Part shown: piece by piece, positions 33,065-44,166 of the stretch
Layout: each line of letters opens with the position of its first letter
Position numbering within the stretch: the stretch's first letter is position 1
NCBI GenBank assembly: GCA_036936605.1
Contig: JAUPFV010000001.1
Coordinates: 71,877,910-71,941,909 of the forward strand
DNA from: Limnanthes douglasii subsp. nivea
Lineage: Eukaryota; Streptophyta; Magnoliopsida; Brassicales; Limnanthaceae
Direction of reading: 5' to 3'
Length of the DNA: 64,000 nt
The notes under the pieces: model-generated
Seen by the model: only the letters and a program-made list of their open reading frames with translations
Told to the model about the DNA's origin: nothing
Database searches by the model: none
Translations under genes and position numbers: made by a program

Positions 33065-33679
33065 GTTTTGAAGGTTTTGAGGTTTTTGAAAAAAATGGGT
33101 AAATTGGGTTATTGAGTTTTGAAGTTTTTGGTAGTTTGGTGAAGATGATTATGGTGGGTGTTTGAATTGTGTTTGCAACTTCATGAATTAGTTAAAAGTC
33201 TTCAATGACGTAGGTTGTAATTAAATAGAATTTCAAGCGTTTTGGATTTTTTGCCTAGTAAAATTTTGTAAATATTGAAAAAAAAAAAAACGACTTCACG
33301 AGTAGTTTTGACCATATTTTTTTAGTCATTCCCTACTTTTTTATTACTTTAATTATATTTATCATAACAACTTGAATATCATAAATGCCACGGGATAAAA
33401 CATTACAATTATTTAAAAACACATTTAGTTTAGAAAGACAAGCAAGCAAGTCTCCAAACATAATCACATTACATATCACACAAACAATACATCAATCTTG
33501 GCCTTTCATTATAGCTTGCCAAGAACCTCTAACAACACTATGTAGAGAGAAAGTAACTCAAAATTCAAAATGCATAATTTTGTTCACAGAATAATCTTCT
33601 ACTCGTGTAATCCTCAAGACTCGAAAAGGATTTTCGAAAACCCATTTCCTAAAACCAAACAAGTTCAATGAAATATTCT
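33065..33679. other. Intergenic region downstream of the dehydrogenase gene
   Basis: AT-rich, no supported gene. It should hold the 3' UTR and polyadenylation signals of the minus-strand gene ending at 33680 (nearest ~100-200 bp) and the upstream region of the orphan relic. A poly-A run lies at ~33279-33290. Confidence 0.5.
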
Positions 33680-36474
33680 CTATAGCTTAAGAAACACAAA
33701 CTCTTCGATAGCAGGAACCTTTCCAGTCTGTTCGAGTGCTACTTGGTCGGGCTCTTCGTCCACACCAATCGCCATGATGGCTCGTTCCCTCTTTGCAGTC
33801 CTTCCAACACTCATGAAGCTGACATTAACATTATGCTCAGCCAATATATTACCCACCTGACCAATCATGCCGGGTTGGTCCACTTGCCGGCATAAAATAA
33901 GGTTGCCCTCAAGGCTCACATCGACACCGAAGCTTCCTACACATGTCAAATGAGGTGTACCGTACTTCACTCTTCCCTCAATGCTTATATCACCATTGTC
34001 CAAAACAGCACTAGCAAATCTAGAGTCCACATTCGCAATCTGCACTTGAATTGAATGGACAGGGTGTTCGGCAGACGATTCTACATATGTGCGTTCCTCG
34101 CTGATGTGGATGCCTTTTTGTTTGGCTGTGAAATCAGCATTGACTAGGTTAACGTACGAAGTGGATATGGGTTCAATAATTCCTTTCAAGATCATTGCTC
34201 GGAGAAGTCTTGTGTCTAAATCATCAGGGTCACGTGCAGATCGGTAAACTACTTTCACGGATTTAATTCCGCTTCCTCCAGAGACTAACTGAACAGCTAG
34301 GCGACCGAGCTTTTCGGCTAATATGACATAAGGAGCTAACTCTGATAAAACCTCAGGAGGAACCATGGGAGCATTTACAGCTGTTGCGGAAAGCTCTCCT
34401 TGTAATGCTCCTACTACTGCCTCAGCTATTTCAATTGCTACACCTTCCTGATACGTTTTTTTATTCAAATTTATTAATATTGACTTATAAAATTAAATTA
34501 ATTAATCAGCAGAAACTATTATACCTGTGCTTCTTTGGTACTAGCTCCCAGATGTGGTGTGACTGTGACATTCTCATGTTGAACTAGTTTGCTGTCTGTG
34601 GGTGGTGGCTCTTGGCAAAACACATCGAGTGCAGCCTGTTCAAGTTTTGTTTGTGTTATAATTAATTCTCGGGTAGAGGTTGGACATAGAAAACATGGGG
34701 CTGGAAAAAAACTGTATCCTTTCACTTTTCAAACTATACTAACTTCAGCAACAAAAGCAGACTGATAAAATAATATCTTGGCCTTAATAAGTGTTTTGCG
34801 GTTCAACCTGAACCTCCTTAACCCTTCAATTGAAATTAAAAACTCGAACGGGAAGGGTTAAAAAAAACGAGGAAATCATTATCAAAATTAACCGACCTGA
34901 GCTATGATTCCGCTGTCAAGCGCTCTCACTAATGCATCTTCGTCAATGACGCCACCTCTGGCAACGTTGATGAGTCTGACTCCTTTCTTCATTTTCGCAA
35001 ATGTCTCATCATTGAAAACCTTCTTAGTAGTTGAAGTAAGTGGCATATGTAGGGAGATGAAATCTGCAGTCGAAATTGCTTGATCAAAAGAGACTAGCTC
35101 AACGCCAAGAGCTCGAGCTCTATCAGCAGGAGCATATGGATCATGCGAAATAATGTTCATTCCTAATCCTTTAGCTCGTCTGGCAACTTCTGATCCGACT
35201 TTTCCAAAGCCCATTACTGCTAGTGTTTTTCCAACTAGAGATACACCAACATACTTGTTCCTTAACCATTTTCCTGCACAAGTATAATAATAAGTTGAGT
35301 AGTAAAGCAAAACCACCTCACTAATCTGAATTCGATCTGGATTGGATCACGAAAGAATTAATGTTGAATAGAATCCTTCTTTTCTTTTTCTTTTTGCAGA
35401 AAACATAGGCACATGTCAGTGAAAAGGAATCTAAGTTCTATAAAAGATATGTATATTTTAAGCACCCACCTACTTCCTAACATATGAACCAAACATGTTC
35501 ACCATGATTTTGGCAAGAATTTACAAAATTCAACTTTTTTTAATCAATAATATTTATATGGGTTGATCCCCACCACGTTGTAGGTAAGATCTAAACAACA
35601 CACAAAAAATACAAGATCCAAATAAAAAAACACTACTCATACTCAGTCATACAATATATAATAATAGATTTGCTTTGAAAAGAGATCTGAAATGAGAAAG
35701 ATGAATAGAACAATGTACTAATCCATGTAAAGCTTATTGATTAATCTTTCTAGGAAATCTAAACGCAGTTATTATGAACATAAAACATAAAAAGATAATA
35801 TCTAAGCTATAGAATTAAAATCTTAAATGCGTACCAGCTTTAATCGATGCATCAGACTGCGCGACATTTCTCGCCATGGAAGTAAGCAACGCAATTCCAT
35901 GCTCAGCAGCAGCAATCGTATTAGCCGTTGGGGCATTAACCACCAAGCAACCGAACTCCGTGGCTGCTTGCAGATCGACATTGTCGATACCGACACCAGC
36001 ACGACCGACGACCTTCAATCGGCCTTTGGCAGCTTCAAAAACTTCTCTAGTCACCTTCGTCCCGCTCCTCACGATCAACGCGTCGCACGACGAGATCTTC
36101 GCGCATAAATCCTCGGGAGACAGATCGTAAGAGCAATCCACGTCGCCGAAGCCACGGAGAACCTCGAGTCCAGCTTCTCCGAGTTTCTCGGAAACTAATA
36201 TCGTCGGTTTCGATCCCGACGAAGCTCCGGCGAGATCTTTGCTGGATTTCGCAGGTGACTGGACGGTGTTCACCGCCTTGGCAACGAAAACCGGTAAACG
36301 CGAAGTGCGAGAATTGCATAAATTATCACATCGAAGCTTCAACGAAAGAGGAGATGAGTTGGCATGGACGAAAGAAAGAAGAGAGGATCTGGAAGTTGAA
36401 CGAGAAGAAGAGGTGGTGACATGAGGAAGATTGAAGAGCAGTTTGGTTGTCGACGGAGAAGAAGAAGACGCCAT
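33680..36474 (-). CDS. PGDH: D-3-phosphoglycerate dehydrogenase, chloroplastic
   Basis: Oxidises 3-phosphoglycerate to 3-phosphohydroxypyruvate with NAD+, the first step of the phosphorylated serine pathway in plastids. Four exons on the minus strand: 35835-36474, 34897-35273, 34525-34635 and 33680-34447, all with GT-AG borders and matching phases, giving about 631 residues. The first ~75 residues are Ser/Thr-rich like a plastid transit peptide. Visible marks: NAD-binding GFGKVG (residues 235-240), catalytic Arg319 (NVARGG), Glu348 (CQEPPP) and His367 (TPHLGAST), then an intervening domain and a C-terminal ACT domain ([16 protein letters not shown]). The frame stays open upstream, but the MASSSS start at 36474 fits the family. 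No lesions seen. It is the only ordinary host gene here. Confidence 0.97.
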
Positions 36475-36958
36475 TATTGCGGTCTCTGGTTTTTGTTGGT
36501 TTATGGTGGTGGTGTCCGTATGTTTCTCAGAAATATCTTTTGAGGATCTTATTAATATAGAGAGGAGAGGTATTGACTCTCCAATTTTGAGTGAATCTAA
36601 GAATAGAATTGGCTTAAAGTCTTGAAGGTAGAGAAATTTTTTAAATTTTCTTTTACATTCAATTTGGAGTGTGAATCTTTTTACTAAAATGTGTTCTATT
36701 ATGGGGTTATGTATCATATATGGTAATTGGGATGAAAAATAAAACTGGTATATCACCATATATGGATAAATTTTATCTCATGTTTATCTATCATATATAT
36801 ATATATAACAGGGAGAGGGAAAGAAAAAGAAAGTACATTACTTGAGTTTATAACAAACTTTCACTCAACCAAAATTTATGATAAATGTGAGTTAATAATA
36901 ATTATTCAATTAAATATTTTAATGGATCGATTTATTTTTATTTTAATGGATCAACTAT
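36475..36958 (-). promoter_or_regulatory. Upstream region of the dehydrogenase gene
   Basis: On the minus strand a TATA-like CTATATTAAT lies at ~36550-36559, about 80 bp before the ATG. This would give a short 5' leader. An (AT)n tract sits near 36790-36805. The MULE begins only ~0.5 kb upstream of the ATG, so the native promoter is short or overlaps it. Confidence 0.35.
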
Positions 36959-37099
36959 GAAATACCAAAATGGTACCCGTTTTTGGACTAGTTTCATAAA
37001 ATACTTAGAGCCATATTTTGGACAATTATACCCTCTAGGGTATAAAATGGGTTGTTTTGTTGAAAACCACTTTTTTTTTACACCTTCTAATCAGACTTT

Positions 37100-38193
37100 T
37101 AGGTTCCCATTCCCCCCACTTTCACATTTCTAAATTTGAAGAGAGAGAAACATGTTTCACGAGAGGGAACCCAAAAGACATTTTTGAAACCAAACGTAAC
37201 CGGCGATATCAATCCGGCGACAACTAACCTTCGAAGCAACCACTGTCTCTGTTCCGATATTTCAAACAACCACCGGCGAGCCTCCAACTGCAACGAAGTA
37301 TCCGTCGAACGGAACCGTCGACCACTGTCTCTGTTCTTCCTTACGCCTTCGAACCAAACCAGGTATCTGTCTACCACTGTCTATGTTCGAGTCATATGCG
37401 TCGATGTATAAGCTTCGCCGGAATACCTTTAATACTTCGGTAGTTAGAGTAGTCGGTTGTTTTACATTGATAGTCCATGCTGTCTGACGTTTAATACTCC
37501 GGTAGTCAGTAAGGATATTTCTTACTGTTGCTCGACCGGACGACGTTACGTGATAGTTGTGTTGCTAGTGCTGTCCGTCGCCATCGATTTGAATGCGGCC
37601 TGGTTGAATCGTAAACGTGTAACGTCGTCTATCGTAGCTATAAGGCTGTTGTTATAAGCGTTGTGAGTTTACGTAGGTTTGTTAGACATCTAGCAATCAG
37701 TGTTTGTTAATAGTTTAACTGTTTTGTGCCATCGATTTGAATGCGGCCTGGTTGAATCAGAAATGTGTAACTTCGTCTATCATAGCTATAGGGCTGATGT
37801 TCTAAGCGTTGTGAGTTTACGTAGGTTTGTTAGACATCTAGCAATATGGGTTGCATTATCTATTAGTGTATGTTAATAGTTTACATGTTTTGTGCCATTG
37901 ATTTGAACCTGGCCTGGTTGAATCGTGAACGTGTAACGTCGGCTATCGTAGCTATAGGGCTGTTGTTCTAACCGTTGTGAGTTTACGTAGGTTTGTTAGT
38001 CATCTAGCAATGTGGGTTTCATTATCTATCAGTGTCTGTTAATAGTTTACCTGTCAGACAGCACGTCTAGGGGAGTAGTTTTTCCATCTGGTCACTTCTA
38101 GCGATCTTCATAATGCAGTGGCTCCTTAGTTTTATTGTTTTAGTTACCATGGTATTACTAACTAGCTTATTATGTAAACGTTAACAAGTAAAA
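37100..38193 (+). promoter_or_regulatory. Upstream region of the Ulp1-like gene with three ~150-165-bp tandem repeats
   Basis: Starts with a CCGGCGA/GAAGCAACCACTGTCTCTG-rich stretch (two CCACTGTCTCTGTTC copies). Three tandem copies then run from GCCATCGATTTGAATGCGG at 37580, 37728 and 37893. Each contains GTGAGTTTACGTAGGTTTGT, a CTAGCAAT word (37690, 37838, 38004) and TGTTAATAGTTTA. No open frame is supported. It probably holds the promoter and 5' leader of the gene starting at 38194. Confidence 0.6.
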
Positions 38194-41100
38194 ATGAAGA
38201 AAACTGGAGTATTCTACAGGTCGGGGTTGGTTAGCATAATCAACGTACTGAGACAGGATATAATCAAAGCTGAACACATCGAGGTTGCTCGCGGAACCCC
38301 TTTCTACACCTTCCTCAAAACCTCGTACGACTTGAGGAACGAGGTTCTGAAGCTTAAAAAGTTCCACTACTTGATCGAGGCGATTTGTGGTTTATACGAT
38401 GTTAGATGGAAGACTTTCAAGATTGGACAAAAGCATGTAAGGCTGACGAAGAAAGATGTTAAGGCGCTCTTTGGCCTCAAACACGGTAACGAAGAGATGC
38501 CGATGAGCAAATCAGGTGCATTTATCGCTCGGTACGCTGATGGAGCTGAGTTAGATTCGATTTTGATGAATAAATATTTTTTGAGTCCAAGGACGAGGAG
38601 AAGCGGGCCAACGAACGACAGATCAGTTTCCAATGCGTTGATAAAGGTAAATAGAGTCTGTTAGAATGTAGTTGTTTTTTAGTTTATGCTGCAGGCATAT
38701 GTCGATGATACAAAAACCTGCATGTGTATGTACATATCTAGCGTAGTAGTATATTATATCTATCAGTGAGTTGGCAGTATAATATTACGTTGGTGTTTGG
38801 TTTTATGCATCTAGCAATGTCTGCTATCATATCTATCAATGTCTTATTAGGGATAGATGCCTTTAATTGTTAATTCTGTATTCCTGGTATGATTTTGTTT
38901 ATTTTTGTAGGAAGCGATCGAGAAAGCAGTCAGTGAAGGAGGGGAGGATGAAGCGAAGGATGTTGCTCGGCTCCTGATACTTTTCATATGCTCGACACTG
39001 TTCTTTTCAGTGTCGGGCGACGTAGTCGGGTGGACAGCAATATTCTACGTGGAGAATCTTGAAAAGATAAACGACTATGACTGGTCTGGAGCCATCTTGG
39101 ATAAGCTTCACAAATCATTGGACAAATGTATTAAGGCCGGGCATCCTTCAAGAGTTATCGGATGCGTTGCTCTGCTTTTTGTAAGTACAGTGGGTTATGA
39201 TCAGCATGTCTGTTACGAAACTGTTTTTTTAATGGTTAGTTATGTTCTGTGCAGCCGTTTCTTATGGAGCATATTTCGATAAACGTCGACATTACAAGGC
39301 CAAACATAATCCCTAGATGTTACACGTGGTGGGGACTAGAGGGCAAAGAGTCGACATTCGAAATGATCCAGATGGTCAGTGAGCCCAGGGACGACGAGGT
39401 ATGTAACGCACCTATCAAGGTCAATGTTGTAGTATGAAACCGTGAATATTAGAACATAAAATAAAAATAAAAATATATATCGTTGAAAATATCAAACAAA
39501 TAGCATACTATGTACATAATTGTCTGTAATTCGAAGTAATGATTATAATATTGTGTTGCTCAATGTATATTATACTGTATTTCTTAGGTTGTCGGCGGTG
39601 AGTTGGTGTTTTCAGCGTCTGAATGTTTTGTTTATGGAGTAAATGATTCGCGGAGGCAGTGCGAAGCTGCTGGAGAAAAAAGCGAACATAGGAGTAGGAA
39701 AAGAAAGAAATATGTTGCGAACAGAAGGAAGGTAGATGACGAAGCTGGAAGTAAGAAGAGAAGACGTTCGATGATTGAGGTTGAAGATGATGTTACGTTG
39801 GGGGAATTCATTGTGGAGAGGAAGGCAACAGTTGGTAAAAACAAAGGGGAGAGGTTGAAAAAAAAACGTAGGTCTAGTATTATTCCAAGCTTTGGAGTGC
39901 TGTCGCAGTCGGTTCTGCGTGACAACAAAAAACTGAAAAAAAGAAGCCGGTTGCGCCAGTTGAAAGTTGAAAACAAGCGGCTTAAAACGTCTCTTGAGGA
40001 AAGAAACGAAGAGGTTAGTGTTGGCATGTTTTTTAAGTACTAATAACCTCTATATGTTTGTTAAAATGAACATATGAAATGTATAGATGTTTTTTGGTAG
40101 CAGCATCATTATAATTGATTTAGCAAAGGTAAATATAAGTTGTCTATCAACGAAATTATGCTGTATCTATCATTGTTAAAATAATGTAACTATTTCGTAT
40201 GCTCGTTTGATTCAGGTGGAAAAGTTGAAGAAAGATTTGGAGGACATGAAACACAAGCTGGAGATGGGAGGTGAGAGAGTGGATGGATGACCAACTGCTG
40301 TTGACCTTATCAATGCTATTTTTCCGTATTGATGAGGATGATACTGAAACCGTGGATGCAAACGTTGTTGAGAAGGTGGTTAAGGAAACACTGGTTTACA
40401 GATCCCGGAGGCATGGATTTGTTCCGAAGAGGAACCAAACAGTTTCTGACACAGAAAAAGCAACAGAAGAACAGGATGTTCATGGGGAGACAACAACAGA
40501 AAAACAACAGTTGGTTGACGAAGCTGTGGACGTATCGGAGGAGGAGAAGGAAGAAGTTGATGGATGGTGTGTTCAATCCGAAACACGTGTTGAACCAATG
40601 GAAGAGAGTAATACACCGGAAGCTGTTGTTGTTGATGTGTCTAGGAAGCCGAAAGGGACTACAACAACTGGTTGTGACGCTGGTAATGGGAAAGGGGAGG
40701 TGGCAGAAGAATTATCACCCCTAACTCATGCTGCCGGTGCGCAAAATAAAGTTTTGGTACCTGCACAGAGACCCGGAGTTGGAAACAACGAGGTTGAACA
40801 ACAGCAGATGACGGTGGACAGAATTGATTTGTTGGACGAAGGTTCCAACGAAGGAACGAAAACAATGAAACAACAGTTGGAGGAGTCGTCAGAAACCGTA
40901 GATCAAGGACAAAATGCGGAGAAAGGTGAGGAGAAATGAGAAGATGACATAGTAGTAGCAACTACATTGATGGAGATCGCAGCAACATAACTACAGGGTC
41001 CACAACCTGTCTCTCACAATGTGGTGGAGAATGTGGCTGAAGATGTAAGTGGATGTTAAATAGCGTAGTTGTATTTGAATATCATCTATCAATTATAGTT

Positions 41101-42866
41101 GTGCTAATCTCGCAATGTATGGTTTCCAATGTTATGTTGTTAGGAAGTGGAAACAGCGGAGCCTGAAGACACACGACACTCTAATGTAAAGACCTTGGCA
41201 TTCACTGGGATTGGAAAAGCAGCAAAGTGCGAACAACTATCGCAAGTTGTCTCTCCATTAAAGGTGATACAAATTTTCAACGGAGGAGATCAATCCGCAC
41301 AGAAGATTGAAAAAGTGTCACAGGTTGAGCCATCTTCGTACGCAACACCACAACAACAGAAAGCAGCATCTAAGGATCTGATTGTCCAATCGGTTACACC
41401 GTTGGCTGACGATAGCTTTGTAGACTGCACTCAATCATTTTACGCAGAAGTTGACAAGGCTGTTGAAAATTCAAACGAGAAGAGACGTACACTGGACTCC
41501 ATCGAGGAAGAACAAACAGACGTTGACGTAAGTAGATATTTTGTATTATCAATAAACATTAAAAAAGTAATGTTAACAGTTTACTATGATGCTTTATTTT
41601 AGGTGCCCGTTGATGAAATTCTTGGGTTCAACTTACTTACTCCGACGCAGGTTCAACAACAGCAGACTGAAGTCGTAGTTTGGCCGTTCCCGACAGAGAC
41701 AACGGAACTGATCGATGTAAGTGAGTACGAGAAGGTGCTGAAACTCAAACAGGTAGAACAACAAGAAGATCTAGAAGTATGGTACTTGCCAACAGCAGAG
41801 TTCTCATACAGGCTTTCCATTAGTGTGACAGAGATAATGGAACTGCCTAACAAAACTCAAGTTGACTTCAAGGTAATAAGGTTTGAGGATGTATCTATCA
41901 TAGTTTACTTGTTAGTCTAGCAACGTGTCTATACACGTCTAGCAATATTAAATGCAGCATCTATCAATGTGTCAACCAATAAACCATTGGTTATTATTTT
42001 CAGTAATTGTCACTCAACTGATTTGAGCTTGTAATTGTGTTTTGATAGGTAATAGATGCTTGGATATATAAGCTGTTAAAGGATTCAGATTGGAAAGTCC
42101 CTCTTAAAGGGTTTGATGATAAGTATTCATTTCCTGTCAACGCCATTCAAATAACTGGGATTGCAACTGTAAGTTCCCAGGGAATTATTGGTTTTATATT
42201 AGAAACATATGCTTCCTGTATTAATGACTTAAATTTACAGGGGACACTGGCTAGCAAGGGAGATATGGTTGTCATTGTGGACAAGGTTTTTGAAACAATG
42301 AAACCAGAAACATATGTTGCATTTGTCCCCTCTGTACCGTAAACACGGACAGCGTGAACCACTGGACGCTCCTGGTTATAGACATGGAGAATGGGGCTGC
42401 CATAAGCTACAACCCACTATTGCCGTGGAGCAAACACATTCCCGATAAGACGAAAAACACAGCCGATGCTCTGGTAAGGAATTTAAATTCCAAGTAACCT
42501 ATTTTGGTTGTCTGTCTAGCAATTTCGAATACTATATTTATCAAAGTATATAGTAATACATATCAATGACTGCTACTCGTTAATCGCATAGTACCTATGG
42601 ATTACTTGATTTTGTAGCTGACCTATTGCATGAAGAAGAAATACATACCTTATGTAAAAGGTGGATACAAAATAAAGACCGTGTTAAATATCCCACAGCA
42701 AAAGAAGGACAGCCTTGACTGCGGTGTTTTTGTTTGTAAGTACGTAGAAGACATCATTACAAGAGGGTTTATTCTGCGGGAATATGGTGAGGAAATTCCG
42801 GCAGAAACAAGAGCTAAAATATTTAAGCATTTCATGAATGATCGTAACACAAACAAACGTTGGTAG
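38194..42866 (+). pseudogene. MULE-borne DUF1985-like / Ulp1 (C48) peptidase gene, probably damaged
   Basis: Exons I can support: 38194-38646, 38911-39180, 39255-39398, 39588-40013, 40216-~40267, ~40271-40925, perhaps 40997-41044, 41145-41526, 41603-41871, 42049-42169, 42241-~42473 and 42617-42866, mostly with good GT-AG borders. The N-terminal ~240 residues resemble DUF1985 (FKIGQKHVRLTKKDVKALFG). Next come a basic, NLS-like, coiled region (KKRRR), a long acidic/Gln-rich linker, and a Ulp1 catalytic domain with His (NHWTLL), Asp (VIDMENG), Gln (QQKKDSL) and Cys (DCGVFVCKY). The product would be a nuclear SUMO-protease-like protein. Exons around 40268, 40925 and 42340 do not join in frame, so the gene is either mis-modelled or decayed by small indels. 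The last exon ends at TAG 42864-42866. Confidence 0.7.
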
Positions 42867-43307
42867 TATGTAATTTATTTTTTGGTACCCATTTTTATGA
42901 TTCGGACAGATTAGCAATGGGTGAATTAGACAACTAATATGATTTTTGTTGGTAGTAGAAAACTCACGTGTAAACATACATTTTCACATCATTGTTACAT
43001 CATTCAGTGTTGAATCTACTAATTTATATATGTTGTATCCTGCAGAGTAGTTTTCAAGTCGTTATCAAAGTTTTTATTATTACCTATCAGGCTTGAACTA
43101 AACATCTATCAATGTCTACTTGCATAAGTATCAGAATAATAAACAGGTGGTGTATGTAGATCTATAAGAAATTCTTTTTTAATCAGGTTTAAACTCAAGT
43201 AAATATGTAGGCCAAATATTTTTATAAACTACCTTGGCATATCCCCCATTCCTTCCTTGAATCAATTTCATCTCTGGGCAGATGTCTCTAGTATTTTTTG
43301 TGTTATA
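42867..43307. other. MULE spacer left of element 3
   Basis: 3' flank of the Ulp1-like gene. No coding. Carries motif words TTAGCAATGG (42912), CTATCAG (43084) and CTATCAATGTC (43106). It ends in the target site GATAT (43308-43312), and the spacer continues after the insertion at 54077. Confidence 0.7.
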
Positions 43308-43312
43308 GATAT

Positions 43313-43643
43313 TGATGAGTAAATAATTATTAGGAGAATATATTTGGGATCTTGAGTCAGATATGACTAGAGAGAGAAAGTGTAGAGAGATAAAGAGTGA
43401 ATTCGTGAAAGTAATATTCAATACCCTTTTTTAGGCAAGTGGGTCACCCTTTTATACTAAAATAAGGAGGACCCATTTGAGCTCTTAGTGGGCCGTTCAT
43501 CACATATTAATGAGGCCCCTCTACCATCTTTATATTTATACATTGGTCCCTGATTGACTCTGAATACTCTTTTAACTACATCAAATATTTATTTATCGTG
43601 TTTTTACCCCTTTAATTGAGATCGACGAATTCCGCCCTCATCA
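43313..43643 (-). repeat. Element 3 3' LTR (331 bp)
   Basis: TGATGAG...CTCATCA; same length as the other LTR with two substitutions. On the element's strand a TATAAAAGG core lies at ~43451. The polypurine tract GACTTGGGGGCTAC (reverse strand of 43644-43657) abuts it. Confidence 0.95.
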
Positions 43644-43657
43644 GTAGCCCCCAAGTC

Positions 43658-44166
43658 TTCGGGAGTTTCGTGAGCGGAGACTTGTGAAAGAGCCATCGCC
43701 AATCGTCCGATCTCTTATCAAGCTTCAGGCTCTGTAAGTTCTGGCAACCCGATGCTCTAGGCTTCCTCATTGGTGATATTCCCGCGCCTCCTGTTCCCGT
43801 TCTGCTGGGATTTTCATCCCGGGCCTCTTGTGATGGGCCTATCCTTCCTTCCGATCGCGGTGGTGTCAGCCCATATTAACGATGGGTTCGTGATGAATTG
43901 CTTACGTCAGCCCTTGTCAGTTGGTGGTCGACACGTGTCATCAGCTAACGGGTTACCTCTCTGTCAGACTAGGCTCCTAGTGAGACTCTTCATCTTCCCG
44001 CTGTCTTTTCGTCGATTGGTATCCCCCGATCCTTCCATCCCGCCTATAAATACCCCAAGGTCCTTAGTGTCTCTCAGAGGCTTTTTAGAGAGAGAAACGC
44101 TGTCCGACCATTTCTAGACAGAGAAAGAGCTCGTTCGACCTTTCTTCATTCTGGTATGCTTGTTGT
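43658..44166 (+). promoter_or_regulatory. Promoter region of the element 3 antisense gene
   Basis: GC-rich stretch containing GACACGTGTC (43930-43939, 228 bp before the ATG), an ACGTCAG word near 43908, and a TATA box TATAAATA (44045-44052, ~115 bp before the ATG). The order and spacing match the other two elements even though the surrounding sequence does not align by eye. Confidence 0.65.

Noticed and set aside
35815..36759. Longer dehydrogenase start upstream of 36474
   Set aside because: The upstream part is an accidental open stretch over the promoter. MASSSS... is the usual transit-peptide start.
39603..40043. Treating the Lys/Arg-rich exon as a separate DNA-binding gene
   Set aside because: It has splice acceptor and donor signals at both ends (39587, 40014) and fits as an internal exon of the Ulp1-like gene.
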